DNA from: Andreprevotia sp. IGB-42
GTDB lineage: Bacteria > Pseudomonadota > Gammaproteobacteria > Burkholderiales > Chitinibacteraceae
Length of the DNA stretch: 64,000 nucleotides
Assembly: GCF_009848685.1 (NCBI RefSeq)
Contig: NZ_WXTX01000014.1
Span: 52,324-116,323, forward strand
Reading direction: 5' to 3'
The first letter of the stretch is position 1; every line of letters starts with the position of its first letter. Both the position numbers and the translations under genes were made by a program. Shown here piece after piece: positions 56,054 to 64,000 of the stretch. The notes under the pieces were generated by a model. The model was not told the origin of the DNA and did no database searches. It saw only the letters and a list, made by a program, of their open reading frames with translations.

Positions 56054-56587
56054 TTACTTCTTCTTGGTTTCTTTCAGAACCACGACCTCATCCGAATAAC
56101 GTACACCCTTGCCCTTGTAGGGTTCCGGTGCGCGGTAAGCGCGGATATCAGCAGCGACTTGACCAAGCGCATGCTTGTCAGCGCTCTTCAGGACGATTTC
56201 TGTCTGTGTCGGGGTTTCAGCCTTCACGCTCGCCGGCAGCTTGTGCGCGACGGGGTGAGAGAAGCCAAGCGTCAGATTGACAACATCACCAGCGGCTTGG
56301 GCACGATAGCCCACGCCAACCAGAGTCAGCTTGCGCTCGAAGCCCTTGGAAACACCAGTCACCATATTGTTGACCAGTGCACGCAGGGTGCCGGACATGG
56401 AACGGGAGAACTTGTCGCCGTTCTTGGCCGCGAACACAACGGAGTTGTTTTCAATTGTTACATCGACAGTACCGTTCAGCGGTTGTGTCAGCGAGCCGTT
56501 CGGGCCCTTGACAACGATTGCTGCAGCATCGACTTTGACTTCGACGCCAGCCGGGATGATTACCGGGTTTTTAGCTACGCGAGACAT
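56054..56587 (-). CDS. rplF: 50S ribosomal protein L6
   Basis: A 177-residue L6, [17 protein letters not shown], with the C-terminal [24 protein letters not shown] motif. Confidence 0.98.
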   Translation of the reverse strand: MSRVAKNPVIIPAGVEVKVDAAAIVVKGPNGSLTQPLNGTVDVTIENNSVVFAAKNGDKFSRSMSGTLRALVNNMVTGVSKGFERKLTLVGVGYRAQAAGDVVNLTLGFSHPVAHKLPASVKAETPTQTEIVLKSADKHALGQVAADIRAYRAPEPYKGKGVRYSDEVVVLKETKKK

Positions 56588-56601
56588 AGTTCATCACCTC
56601 A

Positions 56602-56994
56602 TCAAGCGACGTAGCACAGCAGCTCACCACCAACACCGTTGGCGCGCGCTTTGCGATCTGTCATCACACCCTTGGATGTGGACAGGATCGCCACACCAAG
56701 ACCATTCATTACTTGCGGAATGTCGTTCGCACCCTTGTACACGCGCAGACCCGGCTTCGAAACGCGGTCGATGCGCTCGATAACCGGACGGCCGGCGTAG
56801 TACTTGAGTTCGATCGTCAGAACCGGCTTCACATCGCTGGTTGCAGCAAACGATTCGATATAGCCTTCGTCCTGCAGCACCTTGGCGATAGCCAGCTTCA
56901 GTTTCGACGACGGCATCGCTACTTCTACCTTGGCCGCACGCTGGGCGTTACGGATGCGGGTCAGCATATCGGCGATAGGATCATGCATTGCCAT
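56602..56994 (-). CDS. rpsH: 30S ribosomal protein S8
   Basis: A 130-residue S8, [18 protein letters not shown], with the C-terminal [33 protein letters not shown]. In E. coli S8 is the autogenous repressor of the spc operon, acting on rplE mRNA. Confidence 0.98.
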   Translation of the reverse strand: MAMHDPIADMLTRIRNAQRAAKVEVAMPSSKLKLAIAKVLQDEGYIESFAATSDVKPVLTIELKYYAGRPVIERIDRVSKPGLRVYKGANDIPQVMNGLGVAILSTSKGVMTDRKARANGVGGELLCYVA

Positions 56995-57009
56995 GTTTCA
57001 GTTCTCCTA

Positions 57010-57315
57010 TTACCAGCTGGCTTTCGTCATGCCGGGGATTTCACCCTTCATGGCGAGCTCGCGGAGCTTGTTGCGGCCCAGGCCGAATTTGCTGTACACG
57101 CCACGCGGACGACCGGTCAGCGAACAACGGTTATGCAAACGATGCTTGCTGGAGTTGCGCGGCAGGGCCTGCAGCTTCAGGCGAGCAGCAAAGCGATCTT
57201 CTTCGCTCACGCTCTGGTCGTTGATGGTCTTGAGCAGCGCAGCACGCTTGGCGGCGAACTTGTCGACGACGGCCTGGCGCTTCTCTTCACGTTTAATCAG
57301 TGCAAGTTTTGCCAT
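57010..57315 (-). CDS. rpsN: 30S ribosomal protein S14 (long, non-zinc form)
   Basis: A 101-residue S14, [14 protein letters not shown], ending [38 protein letters not shown] with only one cysteine in the zinc region, so the long zinc-independent type. Confidence 0.97.
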   Translation of the reverse strand: MAKLALIKREEKRQAVVDKFAAKRAALLKTINDQSVSEEDRFAARLKLQALPRNSSKHRLHNRCSLTGRPRGVYSKFGLGRNKLRELAMKGEIPGMTKASW

Positions 57316-57322
57316 GATCGCC

Positions 57323-57862
57323 TCAATTCTTGAACGGGAACTTGAAGGCAGCCAGAAGGGCGCGAGCCTCTTCGTCAGTCTTCGCGGTCGTCGTAATGGT
57401 GATGTTCATCCCGCGCAGAGCATCGATCTTGTCGTACTCGATTTCCGGGAAAATGATCTGTTCCTTCACGCCCATGTTGTAGTTGCCGCGACCATCGAAG
57501 GACTTGGCAGATACACCACGGAAGTCACGGACACGCGGCAGCGCAACCGAAACCAGGCGATCGAAGAATTCATACATCCGTTCACGGCGCAGGGTGACCT
57601 TGCAACCGACCGGATAGTCATCACGAATCTTGAAGCCAGCAATGGATTTCTTCGCCTTGGTCACGACCACTTTCTGGCCGGTGATCTTTTCCAGATCGCC
57701 CACAGCGTGTTCCATCACTTTCTTGTCAGCAACCGCTTCGCCCACGCCCATGTTCAGCGTGATTTTTTCGATGCGCGGCACTTCCATCACAGACTTGTAA
57801 CCGAACTGTTCAACCAGCTTCGGCACAACTTGCTCATTGTAAATATCTTGCAGACGAGCCAT
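57323..57862 (-). CDS. rplE: 50S ribosomal protein L5
   Basis: A 179-residue L5, [16 protein letters not shown] and [29 protein letters not shown]. Binds 5S rRNA and the P-site tRNA region. Confidence 0.98.
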   Translation of the reverse strand: MARLQDIYNEQVVPKLVEQFGYKSVMEVPRIEKITLNMGVGEAVADKKVMEHAVGDLEKITGQKVVVTKAKKSIAGFKIRDDYPVGCKVTLRRERMYEFFDRLVSVALPRVRDFRGVSAKSFDGRGNYNMGVKEQIIFPEIEYDKIDALRGMNITITTTAKTDEEARALLAAFKFPFKN

Positions 57863-57872
57863 GTTTTACCCC

Positions 57873-58193
57873 TTAGGCGCCGACGACTTCGCCGCTGGAC
57901 TTGAACACGCGCACTTTCTTGCCGTCATCAAGCAGCTTGAAGCCTACGCGGTCAGCCTTGCCGGTTGCCGGGTTGAAAATCGCAACATTGGAAATGTGCA
58001 CCGGCAATGTCAGTTCGACGATGCCGCCTTGAACGCCACGCATGGGGTTCGGCTTCTGGTGCTTCTTCACAACGTGCACGCCCTCGACAATGACTTTGTC
58101 TTCGGTCGGCAGGACACGCAGCACGGTAGCGCGCTTGCCCTTGTCTTTACCGGTCAGGACAACGACTTGGTCGCCTTTACGAATCTTGTTCAT
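57873..58193 (-). CDS. rplX: 50S ribosomal protein L24
   Basis: A 106-residue L24 with KOW motif ([22 protein letters not shown]). AAGGAG lies 7 bases before the ATG at 58193; a longer open frame upstream is not used. Confidence 0.97.
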   Translation of the reverse strand: MNKIRKGDQVVVLTGKDKGKRATVLRVLPTEDKVIVEGVHVVKKHQKPNPMRGVQGGIVELTLPVHISNVAIFNPATGKADRVGFKLLDDGKKVRVFKSSGEVVGA

Positions 58194-58203
58194 TCCGATC
58201 TCC

Positions 58204-58572
58204 TTACAACACTTCCGGCGCAAGCGAAACGATCTTCATGAATCGTTCGGTGCGCAGCTCACGCGTGACCGGCCCGAAGATACGGGTGCCGATCGGCTCA
58301 AGCTTGTTGTTAAGAAGAACGGCGGCATTGCCGTCGAACTTGATCAGCGAGCCGTCTGCACGGCGTACGCCCTTGGCTGTACGCACGACGACCGCGCTAT
58401 ACACGTCACCCTTCTTGACGCGGCCACGCGGGGCTGCGTCCTTGATTGTGACTTTGATGATGTCGCCCACCGAAGCGTAGCGACGCTTGGAGCCGCCCAA
58501 TACCTTGATGCACATAACGTGACGCGCACCGGTATTGTCTGCAACCTCCAGCATGGATTGCATTTGGATCAT
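58204..58572 (-). CDS. rplN: 50S ribosomal protein L14
   Basis: A 122-residue L14, [33 protein letters not shown]. First gene of the spc-type operon; a 153-base gap to the rpsQ terminator precedes it. The gap holds GGAGG as ribosome site but no credible promoter that I can see. Confidence 0.98.
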   Translation of the reverse strand: MIQMQSMLEVADNTGARHVMCIKVLGGSKRRYASVGDIIKVTIKDAAPRGRVKKGDVYSAVVVRTAKGVRRADGSLIKFDGNAAVLLNNKLEPIGTRIFGPVTRELRTERFMKIVSLAPEVL

Positions 58573-58725
58573 GGAAAAACAACCTCCAACTTATACCGCA
58601 CATTCAATCCCGGCAAAGCCGAGACGCTCGGCCCAACCGAGCCAGGATGCGGCCAGTTTTGGACCCCTCCAGGACGAATCCATCGGGGGAAGAACACGCT
58701 ACAGCCGGACACGCGCCGTAACATA

Positions 58726-58760
58726 GAAAAACGGGCATTCTACACAGAGTAGAATGCCCG
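58726..58760 (-). terminator. terminator between rpsQ and rplN (end of the S10-type operon)
   Basis: On the minus strand GGGCATTCTAC (58749-58759) pairs perfectly with GTAGAATGCCC (58733-58743) over 5 bases, then GTTTTTC follows. It lies between rpsQ and rplN, separating the S10 and spc clusters. Confidence 0.9.
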
Positions 58761-58786
58761 CGCAAGCACGACTGATCAAAAAATGA

Positions 58787-59050
58787 TCAAACTACCCGTG
58801 CCTTCTCCAGCAGCGACGTCACGTACCAGGATTTGGTCTTGGAAAGCGGACGGCCTTCCTCGATCATCACCAGGTCGCCTTCGTTGTACTGGTTGGTTTC
58901 ATCGTGCGCGTGATACTTCTTGGAACGACGCACAACCTTGCCGTACAGCGGGTGCTTGACCAGATGCTCGACCAGAACCGTAACGGTCTTGTCCATCTTG
59001 TTGCTCACCACGCGGCCGGTCAGGGAACGCTTGAGTTTAGCTTCGCTCAT
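58787..59050 (-). CDS. rpsQ: 30S ribosomal protein S17
   Basis: An 87-residue S17, [36 protein letters not shown] and [16 protein letters not shown]. Last gene before the terminator. Confidence 0.97.
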   Translation of the reverse strand: MSEAKLKRSLTGRVVSNKMDKTVTVLVEHLVKHPLYGKVVRRSKKYHAHDETNQYNEGDLVMIEEGRPLSKTKSWYVTSLLEKARVV

Positions 59051-59052
59051 GA

Positions 59053-59241
59053 TTACGCCTTGTCAGCCAGAATGGTACGAACACGCGCAATATCCTTGCG
59101 CACCCGGTTGATTTCGGTGGTCTTGGCCAGCTGACCGGTTGCATGTTGCATGCGCAGACCAAACTGGGCACGCAGCAATGCGGTCAACTCAACCTTGAGC
59201 TCATCAACAGATTTTTGACGAAGTTCAGCAGCTTTCATCAT
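59053..59241 (-). CDS. rpmC: 50S ribosomal protein L29
   Basis: A 62-residue L29, [29 protein letters not shown]. Two ATG codons occur in tandem (59241 and 59238); the second overlaps the rplP stop. The standard length favours the second start. Confidence 0.95.
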   Translation of the reverse strand: MMKAAELRQKSVDELKVELTALLRAQFGLRMQHATGQLAKTTEINRVRKDIARVRTILADKA

Positions 59242-59654
59242 TGCCCCACTTGGCGCGATACGAAGGTCACTGCGAACGGCAGCTTGGCCGAAGCCAGGCG
59301 GAACGCTTCGCGAGCGATTTCTTCAGTAACGCCGTCGAGTTCATAGAGAACCTTGCCCGGCTGGATTTCAGCAACCCAGTACTCCGGACTACCCTTACCG
59401 TTACCCATCCGGACTTCGGCAGGCTTGGTCGAGATCGGCTTGTCCGGGAACGCACGGATCCACACGCGGCCACCACGCTTGATGTAGCGGGTGATGGCAC
59501 GACGGGCAGCTTCGATCTGACGCGCGGTCAGGCGGCCGCGGCTGGTTGCCTTCAGGCCGAAAGTACCGAACGCAACAGTATTGCCACGCGTGGCAATACC
59601 GGTGTTGCGGCCCTTCTGGACCTTACGGTATTTAAGTCTAGTTGGCTGCAGCAT
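59238..59654 (-). CDS. rplP: 50S ribosomal protein L16
   Basis: A 138-residue L16, [25 protein letters not shown], ending [14 protein letters not shown]. Its start overlaps the rpsC end by 17 bases. Confidence 0.98.
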   Translation of the reverse strand: MLQPTRLKYRKVQKGRNTGIATRGNTVAFGTFGLKATSRGRLTARQIEAARRAITRYIKRGGRVWIRAFPDKPISTKPAEVRMGNGKGSPEYWVAEIQPGKVLYELDGVTEEIAREAFRLASAKLPFAVTFVSRQVGQ

Positions 59655-60342
59655 TGCGAGGCCCCTTACGTGGTTTCTTCTGTGCTTCCGGCGCCGGCTC
59701 TGCAGCCTTCTCGCCCGGCTTCACTTCGCCCTTGTAAACCCAAACCTTGATACCGATGATGCCGTATGTGGTCTTGGCTTCGGACGTTGCGTAGTCGATG
59801 TCGGCACGCAGTGTATGAAGCGGCACACGGCCTTCGCGGTACCATTCGGTACGGGCGATCTCGATGCCGTTCAGACGGCCGGACGACATGATCTTGATGC
59901 CCTGGGCACCCAGACGCATGGCATTCTGCATCGCACGCTTCATGGCGCGACGGAACATCACGCGCTTTTCAAGTTGCGACGAGATGCTGTCGGCAATGAT
60001 CTGTGCATCGATTTCCGGCTTGCGCACTTCTTCGATGTTGACGTGGACCGGTACCTTGAGAATATTTTGCAGCTCTTTCTTGAGCAGCTCGATATCTTCG
60101 CCCTTCTTGCCGATCACCACACCCGGACGTGCCGTGTGGATGGTGATTTTGGCATTCTTGGCCGGACGCTCGATCACGATGCGGCTCACGGAGGCATTCG
60201 CCAGCTTCTTCTTCAGGTAGTCACGCACTGCGATGTCGGCAGTGAGCATTTCCGAGAAGTTCTTGCTGTTGGCGTACCAGCGCGAGGCCCAGTTCTTGGT
60301 GACGGCGAGACGAAAACCCGTCGGATGAATTTTCTGACCCAT
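59638..60342 (-). CDS. rpsC: 30S ribosomal protein S3
   Basis: A 234-residue S3, [33 protein letters not shown], with KH domain ([19 protein letters not shown]). It overlaps rplP by 17 bases. Confidence 0.98.
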   Translation of the reverse strand: MGQKIHPTGFRLAVTKNWASRWYANSKNFSEMLTADIAVRDYLKKKLANASVSRIVIERPAKNAKITIHTARPGVVIGKKGEDIELLKKELQNILKVPVHVNIEEVRKPEIDAQIIADSISSQLEKRVMFRRAMKRAMQNAMRLGAQGIKIMSSGRLNGIEIARTEWYREGRVPLHTLRADIDYATSEAKTTYGIIGIKVWVYKGEVKPGEKAAEPAPEAQKKPRKGPRNAAAN

Positions 60343-60351
60343 ATTCGCTCC

Positions 60352-60681
60352 TTAGTCGCCAACAGTCAGCGTAATGTGGCAGGTCTGCTTCTCGATGCGG
60401 TTACCGCGGCCCTTGGCACGAGCGGAGAAACGCTTCAGGGAGGCACCCTTGTCCACAAAGATCGTGGTGATCTTCAGCGCATCGATATCAGCGCCTTCGT
60501 TGTGCTCGGCATTGGCAATGGCCGACTCGAGCACTTTCTTGATCACAACTGCAGCTTTTTTCGGGCTGAAGGCGAGGATGTTCAGTGCCTGCTCGACCGA
60601 CTTGCCACGGACGAGATCGGCAACCAGCCGCGCTTTTTGGGCGGACAGACGCGCACTGCTCAGTACAGCGGATACTTGCAT
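60352..60681 (-). CDS. rplV: 50S ribosomal protein L22
   Basis: A 109-residue L22, [37 protein letters not shown] and [16 protein letters not shown]. Lines the exit tunnel. Confidence 0.97.
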   Translation of the reverse strand: MQVSAVLSSARLSAQKARLVADLVRGKSVEQALNILAFSPKKAAVVIKKVLESAIANAEHNEGADIDALKITTIFVDKGASLKRFSARAKGRGNRIEKQTCHITLTVGD

Positions 60682-60690
60682 GTCTTCACC

Positions 60691-60966
60691 TTATCGCTTG
60701 GCTTTTTTATCGGCGGCATGACCCTTGAAAGTACGGGTGAGTGCAAACTCGCCCAACTTATGGCCAACCATGTTTTCGTTCACGTAGACCGGAACGTGCT
60801 GCTTGCCGTTGTGCACAGCGATCGTCAGACCGACGAAATCCGGCAGAACGGTCGAACGACGCGACCAGGTCTTGATTGGGCGCTTGTCGTTCGAACCACG
60901 CGCAGCCTCGATCTTCTTGATCAGGTGCAGGTCAACGAACGGGCCCTTCTTGATAGAACGTGCCAT
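60691..60966 (-). CDS. rpsS: 30S ribosomal protein S19
   Basis: A 91-residue S19, [19 protein letters not shown] and [22 protein letters not shown]. Start ATG at 60966; an ATG two codons upstream at 60972 is an alternative. Confidence 0.98.
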   Translation of the reverse strand: MARSIKKGPFVDLHLIKKIEAARGSNDKRPIKTWSRRSTVLPDFVGLTIAVHNGKQHVPVYVNENMVGHKLGEFALTRTFKGHAADKKAKR

Positions 60967-60972
60967 GTTCAA

Positions 60973-61806
60973 TTACCTCTTATTCGCAGGACGGCGACGT
61001 ACACGCATGCCATCGGTACGCTTGTTGTTACGCGTACGGTAGCCCTTGGTCGGCTGGCCCCATGGGCTGACCGGCACACGACCTTCACCAGTACGACCTT
61101 CACCACCACCGTGCGGGTGATCGATCGGGTTCATGGCGGTACCGCGTACGGTCGGGCGGATACCCAACCAGCGCTTTGCACCGGCCTTGCCGTAAGAACG
61201 CAGGCTATGCTCTTCGTTACCGACTTCACCCAGGGTGGCGCGGCAATCGATGTGCACCTTGCGGATTTCGCCAGAGCGCAGACGCAGCTGGGCGTAAGCA
61301 CCTTCACGAGCCAGCAGTTGCACCGAAGCACCGGCGGAGCGGGCAATCTGCGCACCCTTGCCTGGCTGCAGTTCAACGCAGTGGATGGTCGAACCGATCG
61401 GGATGTTGCGGATCGGCATCGCCGAACCCACCTTGATCGGCGCATCAGCACCGGACTGAACCGGTTGACCAGCCTTCAGGCCCTTGGGCGCGATGATGTA
61501 GCGGCGTTCGCCATCGGCATAGCACAGCAATGCGATGTTGGCGGTACGGTTCGGGTCATATTCCAGACGCTCTACGGTGGCAGGAATGCCATCCTTGTTG
61601 CGCTTGAAGTCGATGATCCGATAGTGTTGCTTGTGGCCACCACCCTTGTGACGGGTCGTGATCACACCGCGGTTGTTACGACCGGCAGTCTTGGATTGCG
61701 GCTCAAGCAGCGGCGCGTACGGCGCGCCCTTGTGCAGGTCCGGGTTCACGACCTTGACGACAGCGCGGCGACCCGGGGACGTCGGTTTGACTTTAACCAA
61801 TGCCAT
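60973..61806 (-). CDS. rplB: 50S ribosomal protein L2
   Basis: A 277-residue L2, [19 protein letters not shown] and the peptidyl-transferase-proximal [31 protein letters not shown]. Confidence 0.98.
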   Translation of the reverse strand: MALVKVKPTSPGRRAVVKVVNPDLHKGAPYAPLLEPQSKTAGRNNRGVITTRHKGGGHKQHYRIIDFKRNKDGIPATVERLEYDPNRTANIALLCYADGERRYIIAPKGLKAGQPVQSGADAPIKVGSAMPIRNIPIGSTIHCVELQPGKGAQIARSAGASVQLLAREGAYAQLRLRSGEIRKVHIDCRATLGEVGNEEHSLRSYGKAGAKRWLGIRPTVRGTAMNPIDHPHGGGEGRTGEGRVPVSPWGQPTKGYRTRNNKRTDGMRVRRRPANKR

Positions 61807-61818
61807 TTTTAAGTCTCC

Positions 61819-62124
61819 TTATTGCGCAGCGGCAACGTCGATTTCTTGGCCCGGAGCCAGGCTGACATAAGCCTTTTTCCAATCCTTGCGTGTGCCGTTG
61901 AAACGGCCGAAACGCTTGGACTTACCTTTGACGTTGAGCACGGTTACGCCTTCGACCTTCACCTTGAAGAGAAGCTCGACGGCAGCCTTGATTTCCGCTT
62001 TGGTTGCATCGGTTGCAACACGGAAAACGATTTGTTCCGTCTTCTCGGCGACGAGCGTGGTCTTCTCGGAAACGACCGGACCACGCAGCACCTGAAGCAG
62101 ACGGTTTTCAGAGAATTGCGTCAT
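61819..62124 (-). CDS. rplW: 50S ribosomal protein L23
   Basis: A 101-residue L23, [20 protein letters not shown] and [29 protein letters not shown]. Its ATG overlaps the rplD stop (ATGA). L23 at the tunnel exit is a docking point for Ffh and trigger factor. Confidence 0.98.
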   Translation of the reverse strand: MTQFSENRLLQVLRGPVVSEKTTLVAEKTEQIVFRVATDATKAEIKAAVELLFKVKVEGVTVLNVKGKSKRFGRFNGTRKDWKKAYVSLAPGQEIDVAAAQ

Positions 62125-62744
62125 GCGAACATCTCCTCGAACGCAGCCAGCGCTTCACGGGTCAGCACGACCTTCTTGAAGCGAACCAGGCTCACCGGAT
62201 CAGCTTGCGACGGTTCCAGCACCAGCACGTGCGGCAGATTGCGCGACGCGAGGTACAGGTTCTCGTCCAGCTCCTTGGTGACGATCAGCACGGAGTCCAG
62301 CTTGAGCGAATCAAGCTTTTGCACCAGTTCTTTCGTCTTCGGAGCTTCAAGCGCCAGCGAGTCAACCACCACCAGACGATCTTCACGCACGAGTTGCGAC
62401 AGGATGGTCGCAATACCGGCGCGGTACATCTTGCGGTTTACTTTCTGGCTGAAGTTTTCGTCCGGGCTGTTCGGGAATGTCTTACCACCACCACGCCACA
62501 GCGGGGAGGAAGTCATACCGGCGCGGGCACGACCGGTGCCCTTTTGCTTGAACGGCTTCTTGGTGGAGTGATGAACTTCCGCACGATCTTTTTGAGCACG
62601 ATTGCCGCTGCGCGCGTTGGCGAAGTACGCGGTCACCACCTGGTGAACGAGTGCCTCGTTGAATTCGCGGGCGAACAGCGCATCGGATGCGGCGACGGCG
62701 GCTTGCGCCTCACCGCTAGCATTGATGACTTTCAGTTCCATCAT
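62121..62744 (-). CDS. rplD: 50S ribosomal protein L4
   Basis: A 207-residue L4, [39 protein letters not shown]. The tandem ATGATG at the start overlaps the rplC stop. In E. coli L4 represses the S10 operon, which bears on the unusual hairpin before rplC. Confidence 0.98.
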   Translation of the reverse strand: MMELKVINASGEAQAAVAASDALFAREFNEALVHQVVTAYFANARSGNRAQKDRAEVHHSTKKPFKQKGTGRARAGMTSSPLWRGGGKTFPNSPDENFSQKVNRKMYRAGIATILSQLVREDRLVVVDSLALEAPKTKELVQKLDSLKLDSVLIVTKELDENLYLASRNLPHVLVLEPSQADPVSLVRFKKVVLTREALAAFEEMFA

Positions 62745-63385
62745 GCACCTGCCTTCACGCTAGGGCGAACGACAACGTCGTTACCCTTGGAACCCGGAAC
62801 CGCGCCCTTCACCAGCAGCAGCTGGCGCTCGACGTCGATACGCACGACTTCGAGGTTTTGCACGGTGCTCTTTACATTGCCCAGCTGACCGGCCATGCGC
62901 TTGCCCGGGAAAATACGACCCGGATCCTGTGCCTGACCAATGGAGCCCGGTGTATTGTGCGAGCGGGAGTTACCGTGGGTAGCACGGTTGGAACGGAAGT
63001 TGTGACGCTTGATAACGCCGGAAAAACCCTTACCCTGGGTCGTACCGGAGACATCGACCAATTGGCCGGCAGCGAACAATTCAACGGACAGCGCATCACC
63101 CGCCTTCAGATCGGCAAGCTTGTCAGCAGCAACACGGAACTCGACGAGTGCCAGACCTGCTTCCACACCTGCTTTGGCGAAATGACCAGCTTCCGCTTTG
63201 TTGACGCGGCTTGCCTTCTTGGCGCCGAAAGTAACCTGCACGGCTGCATAGCCGTCGGTTTCCACGGACTTGATTTGCGTGACGCGGTTAGCCGACATAT
63301 CCAGCACCGTCACCGGGATGGATGCACCATCCTCAGCGAAGACGCGGGTCATGCCGACCTTGCGACCTACAAGACCTAAGCTCAT
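62741..63385 (-). CDS. rplC: 50S ribosomal protein L3
   Basis: A 214-residue L3, [20 protein letters not shown], with the core [38 protein letters not shown]. It begins a unit of ten ribosomal genes; a terminator and promoter-like elements separate it from rpsJ. AAAGGAAA precedes the ATG. Confidence 0.98.
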   Translation of the reverse strand: MSLGLVGRKVGMTRVFAEDGASIPVTVLDMSANRVTQIKSVETDGYAAVQVTFGAKKASRVNKAEAGHFAKAGVEAGLALVEFRVAADKLADLKAGDALSVELFAAGQLVDVSGTTQGKGFSGVIKRHNFRSNRATHGNSRSHNTPGSIGQAQDPGRIFPGKRMAGQLGNVKSTVQNLEVVRIDVERQLLLVKGAVPGSKGNDVVVRPSVKAGA

Positions 63386-63440
63386 AGTTATTTCCTTTTC
63401 AGGGCCGATTACGATTGATCGGCTAATAACTGACTAATAA

Positions 63441-63479
63441 AAAAAACAAAAGGGCTTACCACCCTAAAGTGGTAAGCCC
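63441..63479 (-). terminator. intrinsic terminator between rpsJ and rplC
   Basis: On the minus strand GGGCTTACCAC (63469-63479) pairs perfectly with GTGGTAAGCCC (63452-63462) over 6 bases, then TTTTGTTTTTT. It separates rpsJ from the rest of the S10 genes; readthrough or attenuation cannot be excluded. Confidence 0.85.
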
Positions 63480-63482
63480 GCG

Positions 63483-63512
63483 ATACTAGCACAGCTTTTT
63501 CTTTTGCTGCAA
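63483..63512 (-). promoter_or_regulatory. promoter-like element between rpsJ and rplC
   Basis: On the minus strand TTGCAG (63507-63512), 18 bases, then TGC-TAGTAT (-10 at 63483-63488). Transcription would start inside the 5' arm of the following hairpin, weakening it. The -35 is within another 9-bp inverted repeat (63506-63514 with 63524-63532). Confidence 0.3.
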
Positions 63513-63539
63513 GTACTTAGCGCACTTGCAGCGGCAAAA

Positions 63540-63851
63540 TTACTGCAGCTTGATCTCTACATCCACACCAGCCGGCAGATCCAGCTTCATCAGTGCGTCA
63601 ACGGTCTTGTCGGTAGGATCGACAATGTCCATCAGGCGCAGGTGGGTACGGATTTCAAACTGGTCACGCGAAGTCTTGTTCACGTGCGGCGAACGCAGAA
63701 CGTCGAAACGCTCGATCTTGGTCGGCAGCGGAACCGGGCCCTTGACGACAGCGCCGGTACGCTTGGCGGTGTCAACGATTTCTTGAGCCGAACGGTCGAT
63801 CAACTGGTAGTCGAACGCTTTCAGACGGATACGGATTTTTTGGTTTGCCAT
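63540..63851 (-). CDS. rpsJ: 30S ribosomal protein S10
   Basis: A 103-residue S10, [21 protein letters not shown], ending [13 protein letters not shown]. Also NusE in antitermination. A hairpin lies on each side; it may be expressed with the upstream tuf. Confidence 0.98.
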   Translation of the reverse strand: MANQKIRIRLKAFDYQLIDRSAQEIVDTAKRTGAVVKGPVPLPTKIERFDVLRSPHVNKTSRDQFEIRTHLRLMDIVDPTDKTVDALMKLDLPAGVDVEIKLQ

Positions 63852-63906
63852 GGTTTTTCCCAAAGAGCGCGGTGATTCGATCACCGTAACAACATGAAAG
63901 AACAGA

Positions 63907-63927
63907 GGCAGGCCCCACGGGCCTGCC
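63907..63927 (-). terminator. hairpin between tuf and rpsJ, weak terminator
   Basis: GGCAGGCCC (63919-63927 on minus) pairs with GGGCCTGCC (63907-63915) over 3 bases. The following TCTGTTCTTTC is only a weak T-run, so partial termination is the most I would claim. Confidence 0.5.
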
Positions 63928-63941
63928 CTTGGTTCGAGTGA

Positions 63942-64000
63942 TTACTCGATGATCTTCGCAACAACACCGGCGCCGACGGTACGACCGCCTTCACGGATAG
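63942..64000 (-). CDS. tuf: elongation factor Tu, C-terminal end (partial)
   Basis: The last 18 codons of EF-Tu on the minus strand, reading I-R-E-G-G-R-T-V-G-A-G-V-V-A-K-I-I-E and TAA at 63942-63944, are identical in kind to the universal EF-Tu C-terminus. The gene continues past the window edge. The order tuf-rpsJ is the str/S10 junction. Confidence 0.93.
   Translation of the reverse strand, partial: IREGGRTVGAGVVAKIIE

Noticed and set aside
58590..58595. TATAAG on the minus strand as the -10 of an spc promoter
   Set aside because: Transcription would start inside or after the GGAGG ribosome site of rplN, leaving no leader, and no -35 fits.
59581..61812. A 743-codon open frame antisense to the ribosomal genes rplP to rplB
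   Set aside because: It crosses several well-supported ribosomal genes and its translation has no known domain; a shadow of GC-rich coding.

Overview
The window looks like chromosome of a GC-rich betaproteobacterium, most likely order Neisseriales (Chromobacteriaceae or Chitinibacteraceae type). The grounds are the order pilB-pilC-pilD-coaE-zapD-yacG, the betaproteobacterial tuf/S10/spc/alpha ribosomal cluster, -10 elements of the form GCTAGAAT/GCTAAAAT, and the Anbu, imelysin and LrgAB content. The genus assignment is inference; no rRNA is present. I found no tRNA, rRNA, insertion sequence, phage gene or CRISPR array, and no gene-free stretch exceeds 300 bases.

Layout. 1-6037: end of an MFS transporter, a small membrane protein, an imelysin, a PhnD-like binding protein, and a redox/electrophile-type run (pirin, pirin, OsmC, FMN reductase). 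6196-11690: recG, a SprA-like HEXXH protein behind a heptamer repeat, and a hybrid sensor kinase paired with a small periplasmic molybdopterin-fold protein. 11713-20314: murI-lrgA-lrgB (minus), a DUF5684 protein, pxpA, a prolyl 4-hydroxylase-like oxygenase, purB, a YdgA/DUF945 protein and a DegV protein. 20511-24495: the four-gene Anbu cluster (ATP-grasp, alpha-E, transglutaminase, proteasome-like peptidase). 24584-28980: mnmA-nudix, two small lysine-rich secreted proteins, rluE and divergent icd, an E. coli-like neighbourhood with the two small genes inserted. 29067-38444: cspA, clpS-clpA, mscS, xerD, ogt, rpsP-rimM-trmD-rplS and ffh. 38529-46244: a YpjD-like protein, a CorB/YfjD-like protein, pilB-pilC-pilD, coaE, zapD, yacG. 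46260-49850: a multi-unit Pho-box array in front of an ornithine-lipid type acyltransferase pair, apaH, and an HDOD protein. 49851-64000, all on the minus strand: tuf (end), rpsJ, rplC to rpsQ, rplN to secY, a decayed infA, rpmJ, rpsM, rpsK, rpsD, rpoA, rplQ.

How the parts work together. The right end builds the ribosome and its membrane exit (ribosomal proteins, RpoA, SecY). ffh and the rpsP operon, about 11 kb away, add SRP targeting, 16S/30S maturation (RimM) and tRNA modification (TrmD; MnmA further left). ClpS/ClpA provide N-end-rule proteolysis. PilB/PilC/PilD are the motor ATPase, platform and prepilin peptidase of type IV pili. The acyltransferase pair, preceded by Pho-box repeats, probably makes phosphate-free ornithine lipids when phosphate is scarce.

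Most notable observations: (1) the normal infA position between secY and rpmJ holds an unmistakable but broken infA remnant, so functional IF1 must be encoded elsewhere; (2) the Anbu cluster is complete with intact catalytic residues in its enzymes; (3) about six 11-bp Pho repeats precede the olsB-like gene; (4) rpsJ is separated from rplC by a strong terminator with promoter-like elements next to it; (5) a terminator-like hairpin lies inside the first codons of pilD; (6) a pair of small Lys-rich secreted paralogues is inserted in a conserved neighbourhood.
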